A DNA stretch of 64,000 nt from Microthrixaceae bacterium (lineage in GTDB: Bacteria > Actinomycetota > Acidimicrobiia > Acidimicrobiales > DATDAH01). How positions within the stretch are numbered: the first letter of the stretch is position 1; each line of letters starts with the position of its first letter. The stretch covers positions 17,075 through 81,074 of the forward strand of contig JACJWK010000016.1 of NCBI GenBank assembly GCA_020637195.1, written 5' to 3'. The translations under genes were made by a program, and so were the position numbers. A model generated the notes under the pieces. That model saw only the letters and a program-made list of their open reading frames with translations, was not told the origin of the DNA and ran no database searches. Positions 33,716 to 42,562 of this stretch are shown here, piece by piece.

Positions 33716-34789
33716 ATGTCGAGCCGAAGCCTGCCCCGGCGCGTCGCGGGCCGCCTCAAGCGCATGGTGTCGCCCCCGGCCCCGCCCGCCCCCCTTCCCG
33801 ACGAGACCGACGCCGGCGAGCACGGCTCCTACGACGCCGCCCACCCCGACGAGGCGCCGGTCGCCGAGCCCCCGGTCCCGCTGCCGCCGCCGGTCCTCCA
33901 CGACATCGCCGCGCCGCCCACGATGAAGGACCCCGACCGCCAGGAGGAGTTCGCGACGATCGGCTACACGGTCGTCGACCTCATCTCGCCGGAGCAGGCC
34001 GCCGACCTGCACGCCCTGGCCCAGGAGATCCACCCCGAGCGGTCCGGGCACATGTGGGAGTCCGACTTCTACAGCCCCGACCTCGACGTGAAGCGCCGGG
34101 TGGCCGAGACGCTCCAGGCGGTGGTGCAGCCCGCCGTCGACCGCCACCTCGTCGACCACGAGATGCTGATCCAGAACTTCGTGGTCAACTGGCCCGGCCC
34201 CGGCGGCGGCCTCGAGCTCCACCAGCACTCGTCGATCACCGACGAGACGAAGTACCGGGGCGCCGTCATCTGGTTGGCCCTCCACGAGACGTCGCTCGAG
34301 AACGGCACGCTCAACGTCGTGCCGCAGAGCCACCGGGTGCTCGGCCAACACAAGGCCGAGCGCACGCCCGAGTGGTTCGAGGGCCTTCACGAGCACATCT
34401 GTGACAACCACCTCGAGACCGTCGTGCTGCAGCCCGGCCAGGCGCTCGTGTTCGACAACGCGGTGCTGCACAACTCGTACACGAACATCACCGACACCCC
34501 CCGCATGACCGCCGTCGTCGTCGTGGCCCCCCGGGACGCGGCCCTTCGGTACTACGACTACGTCGACGACGGCACGGTGCGCATCTACGAGCTCGACCCC
34601 GAGTTCTTCCTCCAGCAGGTGGCCGCCACCCACGGCGAGTGGGCCCCGCCCGAGGGTCTCGAGCCCGTGGGGGAGGAGCACATCGAGGTGCGGCGCCTCA
34701 CCGCCGACGAGACGCTCACGTTGTTGCCCCACGGCACCGCCGGCAAGGACGCCGAGGCCCTCGGCACCCGCCAGCCGCACTTCGGCTGA
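33716..34789 (+). CDS. PhyH-like oxygenase with HxH in place of HxD
   Basis: 357 residues. Residues 4-18 are a basic amphipathic stretch (LPRRVAGRLKRMV) followed by a Pro-rich linker to about 60. The jelly-roll core contains LELHQHSSITDE at the first metal site, NGTLNVVPQSHR, and NAVLHNSY with the distal His. In the phytanoyl-CoA dioxygenase family the first site is HxD; here it is H169-Q-H171, so the Asp ligand is replaced by His. Two other PhyH-like proteins in the window (46.7-47.7 kb and 53.9-54.9 kb) have normal HxD and share the C-terminal layout (VDEEFF-like segment). It may use a three-histidine iron site or be inactive. Confidence 0.82.
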   Translation: MSSRSLPRRVAGRLKRMVSPPAPPAPLPDETDAGEHGSYDAAHPDEAPVAEPPVPLPPPVLHDIAAPPTMKDPDRQEEFATIGYTVVDLISPEQAADLHALAQEIHPERSGHMWESDFYSPDLDVKRRVAETLQAVVQPAVDRHLVDHEMLIQNFVVNWPGPGGGLELHQHSSITDETKYRGAVIWLALHETSLENGTLNVVPQSHRVLGQHKAERTPEWFEGLHEHICDNHLETVVLQPGQALVFDNAVLHNSYTNITDTPRMTAVVVVAPRDAALRYYDYVDDGTVRIYELDPEFFLQQVAATHGEWAPPEGLEPVGEEHIEVRRLTADETLTLLPHGTAGKDAEALGTRQPHFG

Positions 34790-34790
34790 C

Positions 34791-34813
34791 CCCGAGGCGC
34801 ACGTGCCCTCGGG
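34791..34813. terminator. Hairpin between convergent PhyH and metH genes
   Basis: CCCGAGG and its complement CCTCGGG around a 9-nt loop containing the palindrome GCACGTGC. It lies in the 42-bp gap between the convergent stops and would act in both directions. A second hairpin (GGCCCGC, GTCA, GCGGGCC) overlaps the metH stop. Confidence 0.5.
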
Positions 34814-34831
34814 CGTCGGTCCGGGCCCGCG

Positions 34832-37800
34832 TCAGCGGGCCACGAAGTACTTGGCGCGGGGGTGGTGGCAGATGAGGGCCGAGGTGGTCTGCTCGGGCTG
34901 GTACTGGAAGCCGGTGTCCTCGCTGACCTCGAGGCCGATGCGGTCGGCGCCGAGCAGCTCGGCCACCTTGACGTTGTCCTCGAGGTCGGGGCAGGCCGGG
35001 TAGCCCCAGGAGTACCGACCCGACCGGTACTGCTGGCGGAACAGCCCCTGGAGGTCGGGGCCGTCCTCGCCGGCGAAGCCCCACTCCTCACGGATGCGCC
35101 GGTGCCAGAGCTCGGCGAGGGCCTCGGCCATCTCCACGCCGAGGCCGTGCAGGAGCAGGTACTCCTGGTAGCGGTCGGCGGCGAACAGCTCGGCGGTGCG
35201 CGCCGACACCCGCTCGCCCATGGTGACGATCTGGAACGCCGCGTAGTCGGCCTCGCCGGAGGCGACCGGGCGGAAGAAGTCGGCGATGCAGAGCCACGGC
35301 TCCTTGGACTGGCGGGGGAACCCGAAGCGCAGCCACTCGGCCGTGCGGCTCTCGTCCTTCCAGATGACGAGGTCGTCGCCGTCGCCGTTGGCGGGGAAGA
35401 AGCCGTACACCACCTGGGGCACGAGGAGGTCGTCCTGTTTGGCCAGGGCCAGCTGCTCGCGGAGCGTGGGGCGGATGCGGGCCTTGAACTCGTCGTCGCT
35501 CTCGCCGCCCTCGGGGCGGAACTGCCACTGGTTGCGGAACAGGGCGGTCTCGTTGACGAAGGCGGCGATGTCGTCGATGCCGAGGCCCTTGACCACCTTC
35601 GAGCCGAGGAACGGGGGCTCGAACACCGGGTTGTCGGTGGCGACGTCGGGGGAGCGGGCCGGCCGGTCGGCCGCGTCGCCGCCCTCGCCGGCGAACTGCT
35701 CCTTGATGCGGGACGGCACCACGGAGTCCGACGGCACCCGGCCCCAGTCGGGGTCGTCCTCACCGGTGCGGGCGAGCTCGCCGAGGCGGTCCATCACCCG
35801 CAGGCCCTCGAAGGCGTCCTTGCCGTAGAAGAGCCGTCCGCCGTACACCTCGCGCAGGTCGCGCTCGACGTAGGACCGGGTGAGGGCGGCGCCGCCGAGC
35901 AGCACCGGAATGCCGGCCAGGTCCCGGTCGTTCAGCTCCTCGAGGTTGTCGCGCATGATCAGCGTGCTCTTCACCAGCAGGCCGCTCATGCCGATGGCGT
36001 CGGCCTCGACCTCGACGGCCTTCTCGATCATCTCGGCGATGCCGATCTTGATGCCCAGGTTGTGCACCTCGTACCCGTTGTTGGTGAGGATGATGTCGAC
36101 CAGGTTCTTGCCGATGTCGTGCACGTCGCCCTTGACCGTGGCCAGCACGATGCGGCCCTTGCCCCCGCCGCCCTCGACCTTGTCCATGTGGGGCTCCAGG
36201 TAGGCCACCGCGGTCTTCATGGTCTCGGCCGACTGGAGCACGAAGGGCAACTGCATCTCGCCGGTGGCGAAGAGCTCGCCCACCACCTTCATGCCCGCCA
36301 GCAGGGTGTCGTTCACGATGTCGAGCGCGGCCGTGCCCTGGTCGAGCGCGACCTGGAGGTCGGCCTCGAGGCCGTCGCGGTCGCCGTCGATGATGCGCTG
36401 GCTGAGGAGCTGCTCGACGGTCCAGTCGGAGCGGTCCTCCTGGAGGACCTCGGCCGCCTGCACGTCCTCGAAGACCTCGAGGAGCCGCTGGAGCGGGTCG
36501 TAGTCGGCGTCGGCGCCGTCCCCGCCGGCGGTGCCCCGGCGGTCGTGCACCAGGTCGAGGCACACCTGGCGCTGCTCGTCGGGGATCTTGTTGAGCGGCA
36601 TGATGCGGGCGGCGTGGACGATGGCCGAGTCGAGGCCCGCGGCGACCGCCTCGTGCAGGAAGACCGAGTTGAGGACGTGGCGGGCGGCGGGCTTGAGGCC
36701 GAACGACACGTTGGAGACGCCGAGCGTCGTGAAGGCCCCGGGGATCTCCGCCTTGATGCGGCGGATGGCCTCGATGGTCTCGATGGCGTCGCGGCGCAGG
36801 TCGTCGTCGCCGGTGGACAGCGGGAAGGTGAGGGCGTCGAAGATCAGGTCGGAGTTCTCGAGGCCGTAGCGGTTCACCGCGAGGTCGGCGATGCGGTGGG
36901 CGACGCGCATCTTCCACTCGACGTCGCGGGCCTGGCCCTCCTCGTCGATGAGCAGGCAGATGACCGCGGCGCCGTACTCGCGGGCGAGGGTGAGGACCCG
37001 GTCGAGGCGGCTGCCCTCGGCGTCGCCGTCCTCGAGGTTCGCCGAGTTGAGGATGGCCCGGCCGCCCAGCCACTGGAGACCGGCCTCCATCACCTGCGGT
37101 TCGGTGGAGTCCATCACCAGCGGCGCGCTGGCCTGGGTGGCGAAGCGCCGGGCGATCTCGTCCATGTCGCCCGTCCCGTCGCGGCCGACGTAGTCGACGC
37201 ACACGTCGAGGACGTGGGCGCCTTCCTTGACCTGGTCCTTGGCCATCTGGACGCAGGTGTCGAGGTCGCCGTCGAGCATCGCCTCGCGGAACTTCTTCGA
37301 GCCGTTGGCGTTGGTGCGCTCGCCGATGATCAGGAACGAGGTGTCCTGGTGGAAGGGCACGAGGCTGTAGATGGAGGTCGCGCCCGGCTCGTGGACCGGG
37401 GTGCGTGGCGCGGGTGTGAGGTCGCGGCAGTGCTCCACGACCTGGCGAAGGTGCTCGGGGGTGGTGCCGCAGCAGCCGCCGATGACCTGCACGCCCAGCT
37501 CGGTGACGAACCGGGTGTGGTGCTCGACGAGCTGTCCGGGGGTCAGGTCGTAGTGCATCTCGCCGTCGACGACGCTGGGGAGCCCCGCGTTGGGGAGGCA
37601 CGAGATCGGCATGCGGGCGTGCTGGGAGAGGTGGCGCAGGTGCTCGCCCATCTCGGCGGGGCCGGTGGCGCAGTTGAGGCCGATGACGTCGGGGTGCAGC
37701 GGGTCGAGGGCGGCGAGGGCGGCCCCGATCTCGGTGCCGGGCAGCATGCGCCCCGTGAGCTCCATCGTGACCTGGACCTGGAGCGGCACCGCGCGGCCGG

Positions 37801-38341
37801 CGTGGGCCATCGCCCGGCGGGCGCCGTTCATGGCCGCCTTGACGCTCAGGAGGTCGAACATCGTCTCGATGATCAACAGGTCGACGCCGCCCTCGAGGAG
37901 GGCTGTCGCCTGGATCTCGAACCCGTCGCGCAGCTCGGCGTAGCGGATGTGGCCGAGCGAGGGGAACTTGGTGCCCGGTCCCATCGAGCCGGCCACGAAG
38001 CGGGGCCGGTCGGGGGTGGAGTACCCGTCGGCCACGTCGCGGGCGATCCGGGCGGCGGCGAGGTTGATCTCGTGGGCCCGGTCGGCCAGGCCGTACTCGC
38101 CCAGGGTGACGGGCAGCCCGCCGAAGGTGTCGGTCTCCACGACGTCGACCCCGACCTCGAAGTACGCCTCGTGGAACCGGGCCACGACGTCGGGGCGGGT
38201 GATGGCGAGGTACTCGTTGCAGCCCTCGAGCTCGGCCCCCCCGAAGTCGTCCGGGCCGAGGCCGAGGGTCTGCAGGAACGTCCCCGTGGCCCCGTCGTAG
38301 ACCACGACACGCTCGGCCACCAGGTCCAGGAACTTCGCCAT
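34832..38341 (-). CDS. metH: Cobalamin-dependent methionine synthase
   Basis: 1169 residues with all four modules: homocysteine-binding domain with the zinc cysteines (NCATG near 230, GGCCGTTPEHL near 290), methyl-THF domain (IIGERTNANGSKKF to about 610), B12 domain (DVHDIGKNLVDIIL, with the cobalt-ligating His, near 755) and the C-terminal SAM reactivation domain (SWGYPACPDLEDN near 1110). It makes methionine from homocysteine and methyl-tetrahydrofolate. ATG 38341 is 6 nt after a TAGCCT box, so it is leaderless; the box overlaps the stop of the upstream GT-C-like gene. The B12 adenosyltransferase gene lies 3.7 kb away on the other strand. Confidence 0.96.
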   Translation of the reverse strand: MAKFLDLVAERVVVYDGATGTFLQTLGLGPDDFGGAELEGCNEYLAITRPDVVARFHEAYFEVGVDVVETDTFGGLPVTLGEYGLADRAHEINLAAARIARDVADGYSTPDRPRFVAGSMGPGTKFPSLGHIRYAELRDGFEIQATALLEGGVDLLIIETMFDLLSVKAAMNGARRAMAHAGRAVPLQVQVTMELTGRMLPGTEIGAALAALDPLHPDVIGLNCATGPAEMGEHLRHLSQHARMPISCLPNAGLPSVVDGEMHYDLTPGQLVEHHTRFVTELGVQVIGGCCGTTPEHLRQVVEHCRDLTPAPRTPVHEPGATSIYSLVPFHQDTSFLIIGERTNANGSKKFREAMLDGDLDTCVQMAKDQVKEGAHVLDVCVDYVGRDGTGDMDEIARRFATQASAPLVMDSTEPQVMEAGLQWLGGRAILNSANLEDGDAEGSRLDRVLTLAREYGAAVICLLIDEEGQARDVEWKMRVAHRIADLAVNRYGLENSDLIFDALTFPLSTGDDDLRRDAIETIEAIRRIKAEIPGAFTTLGVSNVSFGLKPAARHVLNSVFLHEAVAAGLDSAIVHAARIMPLNKIPDEQRQVCLDLVHDRRGTAGGDGADADYDPLQRLLEVFEDVQAAEVLQEDRSDWTVEQLLSQRIIDGDRDGLEADLQVALDQGTAALDIVNDTLLAGMKVVGELFATGEMQLPFVLQSAETMKTAVAYLEPHMDKVEGGGGKGRIVLATVKGDVHDIGKNLVDIILTNNGYEVHNLGIKIGIAEMIEKAVEVEADAIGMSGLLVKSTLIMRDNLEELNDRDLAGIPVLLGGAALTRSYVERDLREVYGGRLFYGKDAFEGLRVMDRLGELARTGEDDPDWGRVPSDSVVPSRIKEQFAGEGGDAADRPARSPDVATDNPVFEPPFLGSKVVKGLGIDDIAAFVNETALFRNQWQFRPEGGESDDEFKARIRPTLREQLALAKQDDLLVPQVVYGFFPANGDGDDLVIWKDESRTAEWLRFGFPRQSKEPWLCIADFFRPVASGEADYAAFQIVTMGERVSARTAELFAADRYQEYLLLHGLGVEMAEALAELWHRRIREEWGFAGEDGPDLQGLFRQQYRSGRYSWGYPACPDLEDNVKVAELLGADRIGLEVSEDTGFQYQPEQTTSALICHHPRAKYFVAR

Positions 38342-38347
38342 CAGGGC

Positions 38348-38353
38348 AGGCTA
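38348..38353 (-). promoter_or_regulatory. -10 box of metH
   Basis: TAGCCT on the reverse strand, 6 nt before ATG 38341, overlapping the TAG of the preceding gene. No B12 riboswitch is possible with a leaderless start. Confidence 0.5.
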
Positions 38354-39658
38354 CCGACCGGCCCCTCCCGCCGGGAAAGGCGAATCCGGCCGGCGGCGGC
38401 TCGCCCGGGCGGCGGTGACGACCGCGGCGGCCGCGCCCACCGCGAAGAAGGGCAGGCTGGGCACCCGGAAGCGGGCGTCGCCGAGGCTGATCAGGGGCAC
38501 CGACAGCAGCAGCCACCCGGCCGCCGTGGTGACGGCCAGCCACCGTCGGCGACCGATCAGGGCCAGGACCGTCCCCGTCGCGGCGAGCACCAGGACGACG
38601 CGGGACCAGAGCGTCGAGGCCGTGACGGCGCGGTCGGTGAAGCGGGTGCCGAGATCGCGCCCGTCGGTCGAGTTCAGCTGGTCGATGCCGGACCGGTCGT
38701 CGGCCCAGAGCGTGGCCTCCATGCGCCCGACCATCAGCCCCGGCTCGCGTCCAGGGTTCGCCCGGAGGAGGCGCCACGCCTCGTCGAGCCGCTCCCGGTT
38801 CGCCTGGACGGCCGGCGCCCCGGCCGTGAACGGGCACCGGTCGAAGTCGATGGGGCCACCGTCGGCCTCGGGGAGTCGGCCGAGGCACAGGCTCGAGCCG
38901 GCCCGGAGGTCGAACGGGACGAAGGACCGGGTGACGTACGACGATCGGAGCGCGAAGGGGAGGATCACGACGAGCGCGGCGGCGCCGCCGAGGGCCAGCG
39001 ACCGCAGCCGGGGCCGCCACGGGCCGCCCACGGGCACGACCAGGAAGAGCGCGAGCAGCACCAGCGAGCCCGGACGGACCTCGGCCGCGACCCCGAGCAC
39101 GGCGCCGGCCGCCAGCAGCCGTCCGGGCGGGGGCTCGGGGTCCCCGACGAGGCAGAGCACGACGACGACGCCGAGCAGCGTGGCGAGCGGCTCGGACAGC
39201 ACGACGGCGGCGCCGACGACGAGGTTCGGCCACACGGCGAGGGTCGCGGCGGCGATGAGCCCCGCGGCCGGGCCTGCGACCCGTCGCCCCAGCACGCCGG
39301 TGAGGGCGATCGTGGCGGCCCACAGGCCGGACTGCGCGAGCCCCACGCTGGTCACCAGGTCGGGCCGCACCCACGACGTCGAGCGGGCGAGGTCGACCAG
39401 CGCCACGAAGAGGGGATAGCCGGCCGAGATCTCGGCGGAGGTCGTGAGCCCCTCGCCGGCCCGCCACTCGCGGGCGAGGCGCAGGTAGAACCACTGGTCG
39501 CCGAAGTAGGGCGGATCGCCGGTGTGGCGGAGGGCGAAGTAGGCGCTCACCGAGGCGGACGCGAGCGACAACGCCCCGAGGGCGAGCCACCAGGCGCGCT
39601 CCGGTCCGAGCCCTCGGAGCGGGACCCGGCGCCGCCCGGGATCAGCGCGGGAGGCCAG
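38351..39658 (-). CDS. GT-C/PMT-like polytopic glycosyltransferase
   Basis: About 435 residues with roughly ten membrane segments. The first outer loop has GDPPYFGDQWFYLRLAREW and ISAGYPLFVAL, the ArnT/PMT-2-like pattern also seen in the protein at 57.9-59.2 kb, which looks like a paralogue. Such enzymes move a sugar from a polyprenyl phosphate to a lipid, protein or glycan outside the membrane. The start is uncertain: CTG 39658 lies 17 bp inside the permease gene; TTG and GTG codons further in would cut the first helix. Short soluble C-terminus. Confidence 0.72.
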   Translation of the reverse strand: MASRADPGRRRVPLRGLGPERAWWLALGALSLASASVSAYFALRHTGDPPYFGDQWFYLRLAREWRAGEGLTTSAEISAGYPLFVALVDLARSTSWVRPDLVTSVGLAQSGLWAATIALTGVLGRRVAGPAAGLIAAATLAVWPNLVVGAAVVLSEPLATLLGVVVVLCLVGDPEPPPGRLLAAGAVLGVAAEVRPGSLVLLALFLVVPVGGPWRPRLRSLALGGAAALVVILPFALRSSYVTRSFVPFDLRAGSSLCLGRLPEADGGPIDFDRCPFTAGAPAVQANRERLDEAWRLLRANPGREPGLMVGRMEATLWADDRSGIDQLNSTDGRDLGTRFTDRAVTASTLWSRVVLVLAATGTVLALIGRRRWLAVTTAAGWLLLSVPLISLGDARFRVPSLPFFAVGAAAAVVTAARASRRRPDSPFPAGGAGR

Positions 39659-40847
39659 CGTCGGGCCTGGCGGCGTCGGCGCCCGAGCCGCGCCGCCGGC
39701 GGAGCCGGGCCCGCAGGCGGGCGACGGGACCGGGGCCGCGGTCGTGGGCGCGAGCCGACGATCCGTCGGAGCGGAGCTCGAGGTACAGCGCCTTGCCCAC
39801 ACCGAGGAGGGGCACGGCCACGAGGGCGCCGGGGACGCCCGCCACCGACACGCCCACGATGGCGCCCACCATGGTGGTGGCGGGCTGGAGGTCGACGGCG
39901 TCGCCGATGATGATCGGCGACAGGATGTGGTTCTCGAAGTTCATGTAGAGCAGGAACAGGCCGCCGCACACCACCCCGGTGGTGGCGCCCTGGGTGAAGG
40001 CCAGCACCACGAACGGGATGCCGCCCACGGCCCCGCCGATCTGGGGCACGAGGTTGAACACCATCACCCACACCGCCAGCAGCGGAGCGAGCGGGACGCC
40101 GAAGAGCAGCCCGATCACCAGGATCCACAGCCCGTGGAGGACGGCGACGAGCACCGAGCCGGCGAAGTACTTGCCGATCACCTGGTAGAAGACGCGACCC
40201 ATCCGGTCGGCCCGGACGCGCCGCTCGGTGGGCACGAGCCGGCGGCCGGCGCGCACGAGTCGCTCGCCGTCGAGGAGCAGGGTGACCGCGATCAACAGGG
40301 TCGTGAACCCCGCCAGGGCCCCGCTGGCCACGGAGCGGGCGGCCGACGTCACCGTCGACTCGCTGCCCGCCAGGCGGTCGGGCAGGTCCTCGAGCCACTG
40401 CTGGACGCGGTCGGGGACGTCGTTGTCCGCGAGCGCGCCGCCGACGAGCGGGAGGTCGGCGAGCTGGTCGACCACCTCGGGGATGTCGCCCTGGAGGCCG
40501 CGGGCCTGGCGGACCGTCTCGGGCCCGAGGGTGACGCCGATGACCGCGAGGGCGATGATGACCAGCAACAAGACGACGCCCACGGCCACCCCCCGCCGGC
40601 ACCGCAGGCGGTCCTGGAGGCGGTCCACCACCGGGTTCAGGGCGAGGGCGAGCAGGCCGCCGATCACGAGCCAGGTGAGCGTCCGCGGCGTGGAGCGCAC
40701 CACGCCCGCGGCCACCGCCACGGCGATGCAGGCCGTGACCAGGACGGCGGGCGTGCGCCAGTCGAGGTCCACGACCTCGACGCCGCCGGTCGGCGTCGCC
40801 GCTCCGGGCGCCACCGCCACGCTGTCCTCGTCCCCCGGGCCGGGCAC
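39642..40847 (-). CDS. AI-2E family permease (reverse copy)
   Basis: 401 residues with seven or eight hydrophobic segments and the AI-2E/TqsA-PerM pattern: LTWLVIGGLLALALNPVVDRL near the N-terminus, a periplasmic or amphipathic region (EVVDQLADLP), then VMVFNLVPQIGGAVGGIPFVVLAF and HILSPIIIGDAVDLQP. The family exports small molecules or ions; the cargo is unknown. GTG 40847 is selected over an upstream ATG because a TACAGT box lies 6 nt before it. Its divergent partner is a second family member, with only 20 bp between the two start codons. Confidence 0.88.
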   Translation of the reverse strand: MPGPGDEDSVAVAPGAATPTGGVEVVDLDWRTPAVLVTACIAVAVAAGVVRSTPRTLTWLVIGGLLALALNPVVDRLQDRLRCRRGVAVGVVLLLVIIALAVIGVTLGPETVRQARGLQGDIPEVVDQLADLPLVGGALADNDVPDRVQQWLEDLPDRLAGSESTVTSAARSVASGALAGFTTLLIAVTLLLDGERLVRAGRRLVPTERRVRADRMGRVFYQVIGKYFAGSVLVAVLHGLWILVIGLLFGVPLAPLLAVWVMVFNLVPQIGGAVGGIPFVVLAFTQGATTGVVCGGLFLLYMNFENHILSPIIIGDAVDLQPATTMVGAIVGVSVAGVPGALVAVPLLGVGKALYLELRSDGSSARAHDRGPGPVARLRARLRRRRGSGADAARPDAGLPR

Positions 40848-40852
40848 GTCGG

Positions 40853-40859
40853 TACTGTA
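40853..40859. promoter_or_regulatory. Shared palindromic -10 element of the divergent AI-2E genes
   Basis: TACTGTA within the palindrome GTACTGTAC. On the forward strand TACTGT (40853-40858) is 9 nt before ATG 40868; on the reverse strand TACAGT (40854-40859) is 6 nt before GTG 40847. One element can thus serve two leaderless genes. Confidence 0.65.
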
Positions 40860-40867
40860 CCGATGCC

Positions 40868-41998
40868 ATGGCCAGCGGCTCCGACGCGACCGATGCACGC
40901 CGCCCCACACCACCCGGCGCGGCACCGTCGCCGACGCCTCGCCGGGTGGTGCGCTTCAGCGCGCCGTCGCTGGTCCGCGCCGTCGGCGTGGTCGGCCTCG
41001 GGCTGTTCGGGGTGCTCGCGTTCCTCGCCGCGAAGCGCCCGCTCGGCTGGCTCCTCGTGGCGGTGCTGCTCGCCGCCCTGCTGTTCCCGGTGGTCGACCG
41101 CCTCGCCCGCCACGTGCCCCGCGGCCTGGCCATCGCGATCGTGGCGCTCGGCGGGCTCGCCCTCGTGGCGGGCATCACCTACCGGGGCATCGACGAGGTC
41201 CGCCGCCAGGCGGACCGGGTCGAGCGCGCCGCGCCGGCGGCGGCGCGCGACCTCCAGCGCTCCGAGCGCTTCGGCGAGTTCGCCCGCCAGGCGCAGCTCG
41301 AGGACAAGGTCGAGACGTTCGTGCAGGAGCTGCCCGACCGGCTGCGGGGCGGCGACCCCGTGGACGCGCTGCGTGCCGCGGCCAGCCGGGGCGCGGCCTT
41401 CCTCGTCACCTTCGTGCTGATGGTGTTCGTGCTCATCTCGGGTCCTCGCTTCCTGGCCAGCGGCCTCGCGCAGATCCGCGACCCCCACCGCCGGGCCGGT
41501 GTCGAGCGGGTCCTCGGCGCCGCCTTCCCCCGGGCGTGGCGCTACGTGGCGCTCTCCCTGGCCAAGGCGAGCGTCGCCGGCGTGTTCACCTGGGCGCTGT
41601 GCGTCGTGGTGGACGTCCCCGGCGCGGTCCTGCTGGGCCTGTGGGTGGCCGCGTGGAGCCTCGTCCCGGCGGTCGGCGTGCTCGTCGGCTCGCTGGCGGT
41701 CGTGCTCCTCTCCATCACGGTGTCGCTCGAGGTGGCCGGCGCCGTGCTGGTCGTCTTCCTCGCCTACCAGGTGGCCGAGGTCTTCGTGGTCCAGCGCCGC
41801 ATCGAGCGCCGGTCCATCCACGTGGGGCCGTTCGTGTCGCTGGTGGTCGCCGCGCTCGGGCTCGAGCTGTACGGCATCGGCGGTCTGTTCGGGGGGCTCG
41901 TGCTGGTCGTCTTCGCCCTGTGCGTGCTCGACGAGCTGGCGCCCCGCGACGATTCGGACCTGTCCGATGCGATGCAGGAGGCCTTCGATGCCCCATAG
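40868..41998 (+). CDS. AI-2E family permease (forward copy)
   Basis: 376 residues, same fold as the divergent protein but diverged: GWLLVAVLLAALLFPVVDRLARHVP, a central soluble segment (about 95-165), AAWSLVPAVGVLVGSLAV and VFLAYQVAEVFVVQRRIERRSIHVGPF. The first 30 residues are Pro/Thr-rich and cytoplasmic. The stop overlaps a CATAGT hexamer that may drive the next gene. The two permeases may form a pair that works together or be expressed at equal levels from the shared promoter. Confidence 0.87.
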   Translation: MASGSDATDARRPTPPGAAPSPTPRRVVRFSAPSLVRAVGVVGLGLFGVLAFLAAKRPLGWLLVAVLLAALLFPVVDRLARHVPRGLAIAIVALGGLALVAGITYRGIDEVRRQADRVERAAPAAARDLQRSERFGEFARQAQLEDKVETFVQELPDRLRGGDPVDALRAAASRGAAFLVTFVLMVFVLISGPRFLASGLAQIRDPHRRAGVERVLGAAFPRAWRYVALSLAKASVAGVFTWALCVVVDVPGAVLLGLWVAAWSLVPAVGVLVGSLAVVLLSITVSLEVAGAVLVVFLAYQVAEVFVVQRRIERRSIHVGPFVSLVVAALGLELYGIGGLFGGLVLVVFALCVLDELAPRDDSDLSDAMQEAFDAP

Positions 41999-42005
41999 TG
42001 GGCTG

Positions 42006-42023
42006 ATGGTGGTTCGCCGATGA
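42006..42023 (+). CDS. Five-codon upstream ORF (MVVRR) ahead of the B12 adenosyltransferase
   Basis: ATG GTG GTT CGC CGA TGA. The ATG lies 6 nt after CATAGT (41994-41999), the same spacing as the leaderless genes here, and its stop overlaps the adenosyltransferase ATG (ATGA). If transcribed from that box, ribosomes would load on the mini-ORF and re-start on the main gene. This is inference from spacing only. Confidence 0.35.
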   Translation: MVVRR

Positions 42024-42562
42024 AGATCTACACCCGCAAGGGCGACGACGGCACGACGGGCCTGCTCTACGGGGGCCGCGTCCCCAAGGACTCGCCGCTG
42101 CCCACCGCCTACGGCGAGGTCGACGAGGCCCAGGCGGTCCTCGGCCTGGCCCGGGCCGAGGCCGAGCCCGGCGGCGAGCTCGACGTCCTGCTCGTCGCGC
42201 TCGAGCGTGACCTGTGGGTCCTGATGGCCGAACTGGCCGCCAGCCCCGACCACCGGGACCGGCTCGTGCCCGGGTCCAGCCTCGTCACCGGGGAGATGGT
42301 GGCCGCCCTCGAGGACCACATCGACGCCGTCTCCGAGCGCTTCGAGCTCCCCACCCAGTTCGTCGTGCCCGGGGAGAACCGCGTCGCCGCCCTGCTCGAC
42401 CTGGGCCGCACCGTGGTGCGCCGGGCCGAGCGCCACGCCCTGGCTGCGGCCGCCGACGGGTCGCAGGTCGGGCCCTACCTCAACCGCCTCAGCGACCTCC
42501 TGTGGGCCCTGGCCCGCTGGCAGGGAGGCGAATCCCTCGTCGCCCGGGAGGCAACCCCGTGA
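42020..42562 (+). CDS. pduO: Cob(I)alamin adenosyltransferase, PduO type
   Basis: 180 residues. MKIYTRKGDDGTTGLLYGGRVPK is the N-terminal ATP-binding signature of PduO-type ATP:cobalamin adenosyltransferases, and VVRRAERHALAA and YLNRLSDLLWALAR form the conserved C-terminal helices. It adds the adenosyl group to cob(I)alamin, giving coenzyme B12. The window has a methionine synthase and three B12-binding radical SAM proteins, but no obvious adenosylcobalamin enzyme, so the user of its product lies elsewhere. The stop overlaps the aminopeptidase GTG. Confidence 0.93.
   Translation: MKIYTRKGDDGTTGLLYGGRVPKDSPLPTAYGEVDEAQAVLGLARAEAEPGGELDVLLVALERDLWVLMAELAASPDHRDRLVPGSSLVTGEMVAALEDHIDAVSERFELPTQFVVPGENRVAALLDLGRTVVRRAERHALAAAADGSQVGPYLNRLSDLLWALARWQGGESLVAREATP

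Noticed and set aside
34820..38353. B12 riboswitch upstream of metH
   Set aside because: The start codon is 6 nt from the -10 box and the upstream gene ends inside that box, so there is no leader to hold a riboswitch.
35760..39590. 1276-codon reverse frame in another phase over metH
   Set aside because: Out-of-phase reading of metH with Arg/Pro/Gly bias; no domain.
34862..39910. 1682-codon forward open frame over metH
   Set aside because: Antisense to an intact methionine synthase; Val/Gly/Leu/Asp-biased composition typical of the mirrored frame, no start signal and no motif.
39642..41998. Autoinducer-2 quorum-sensing system
   Set aside because: AI-2E-family permeases transport many things and no LuxS or Lsr-type gene is present in the window.
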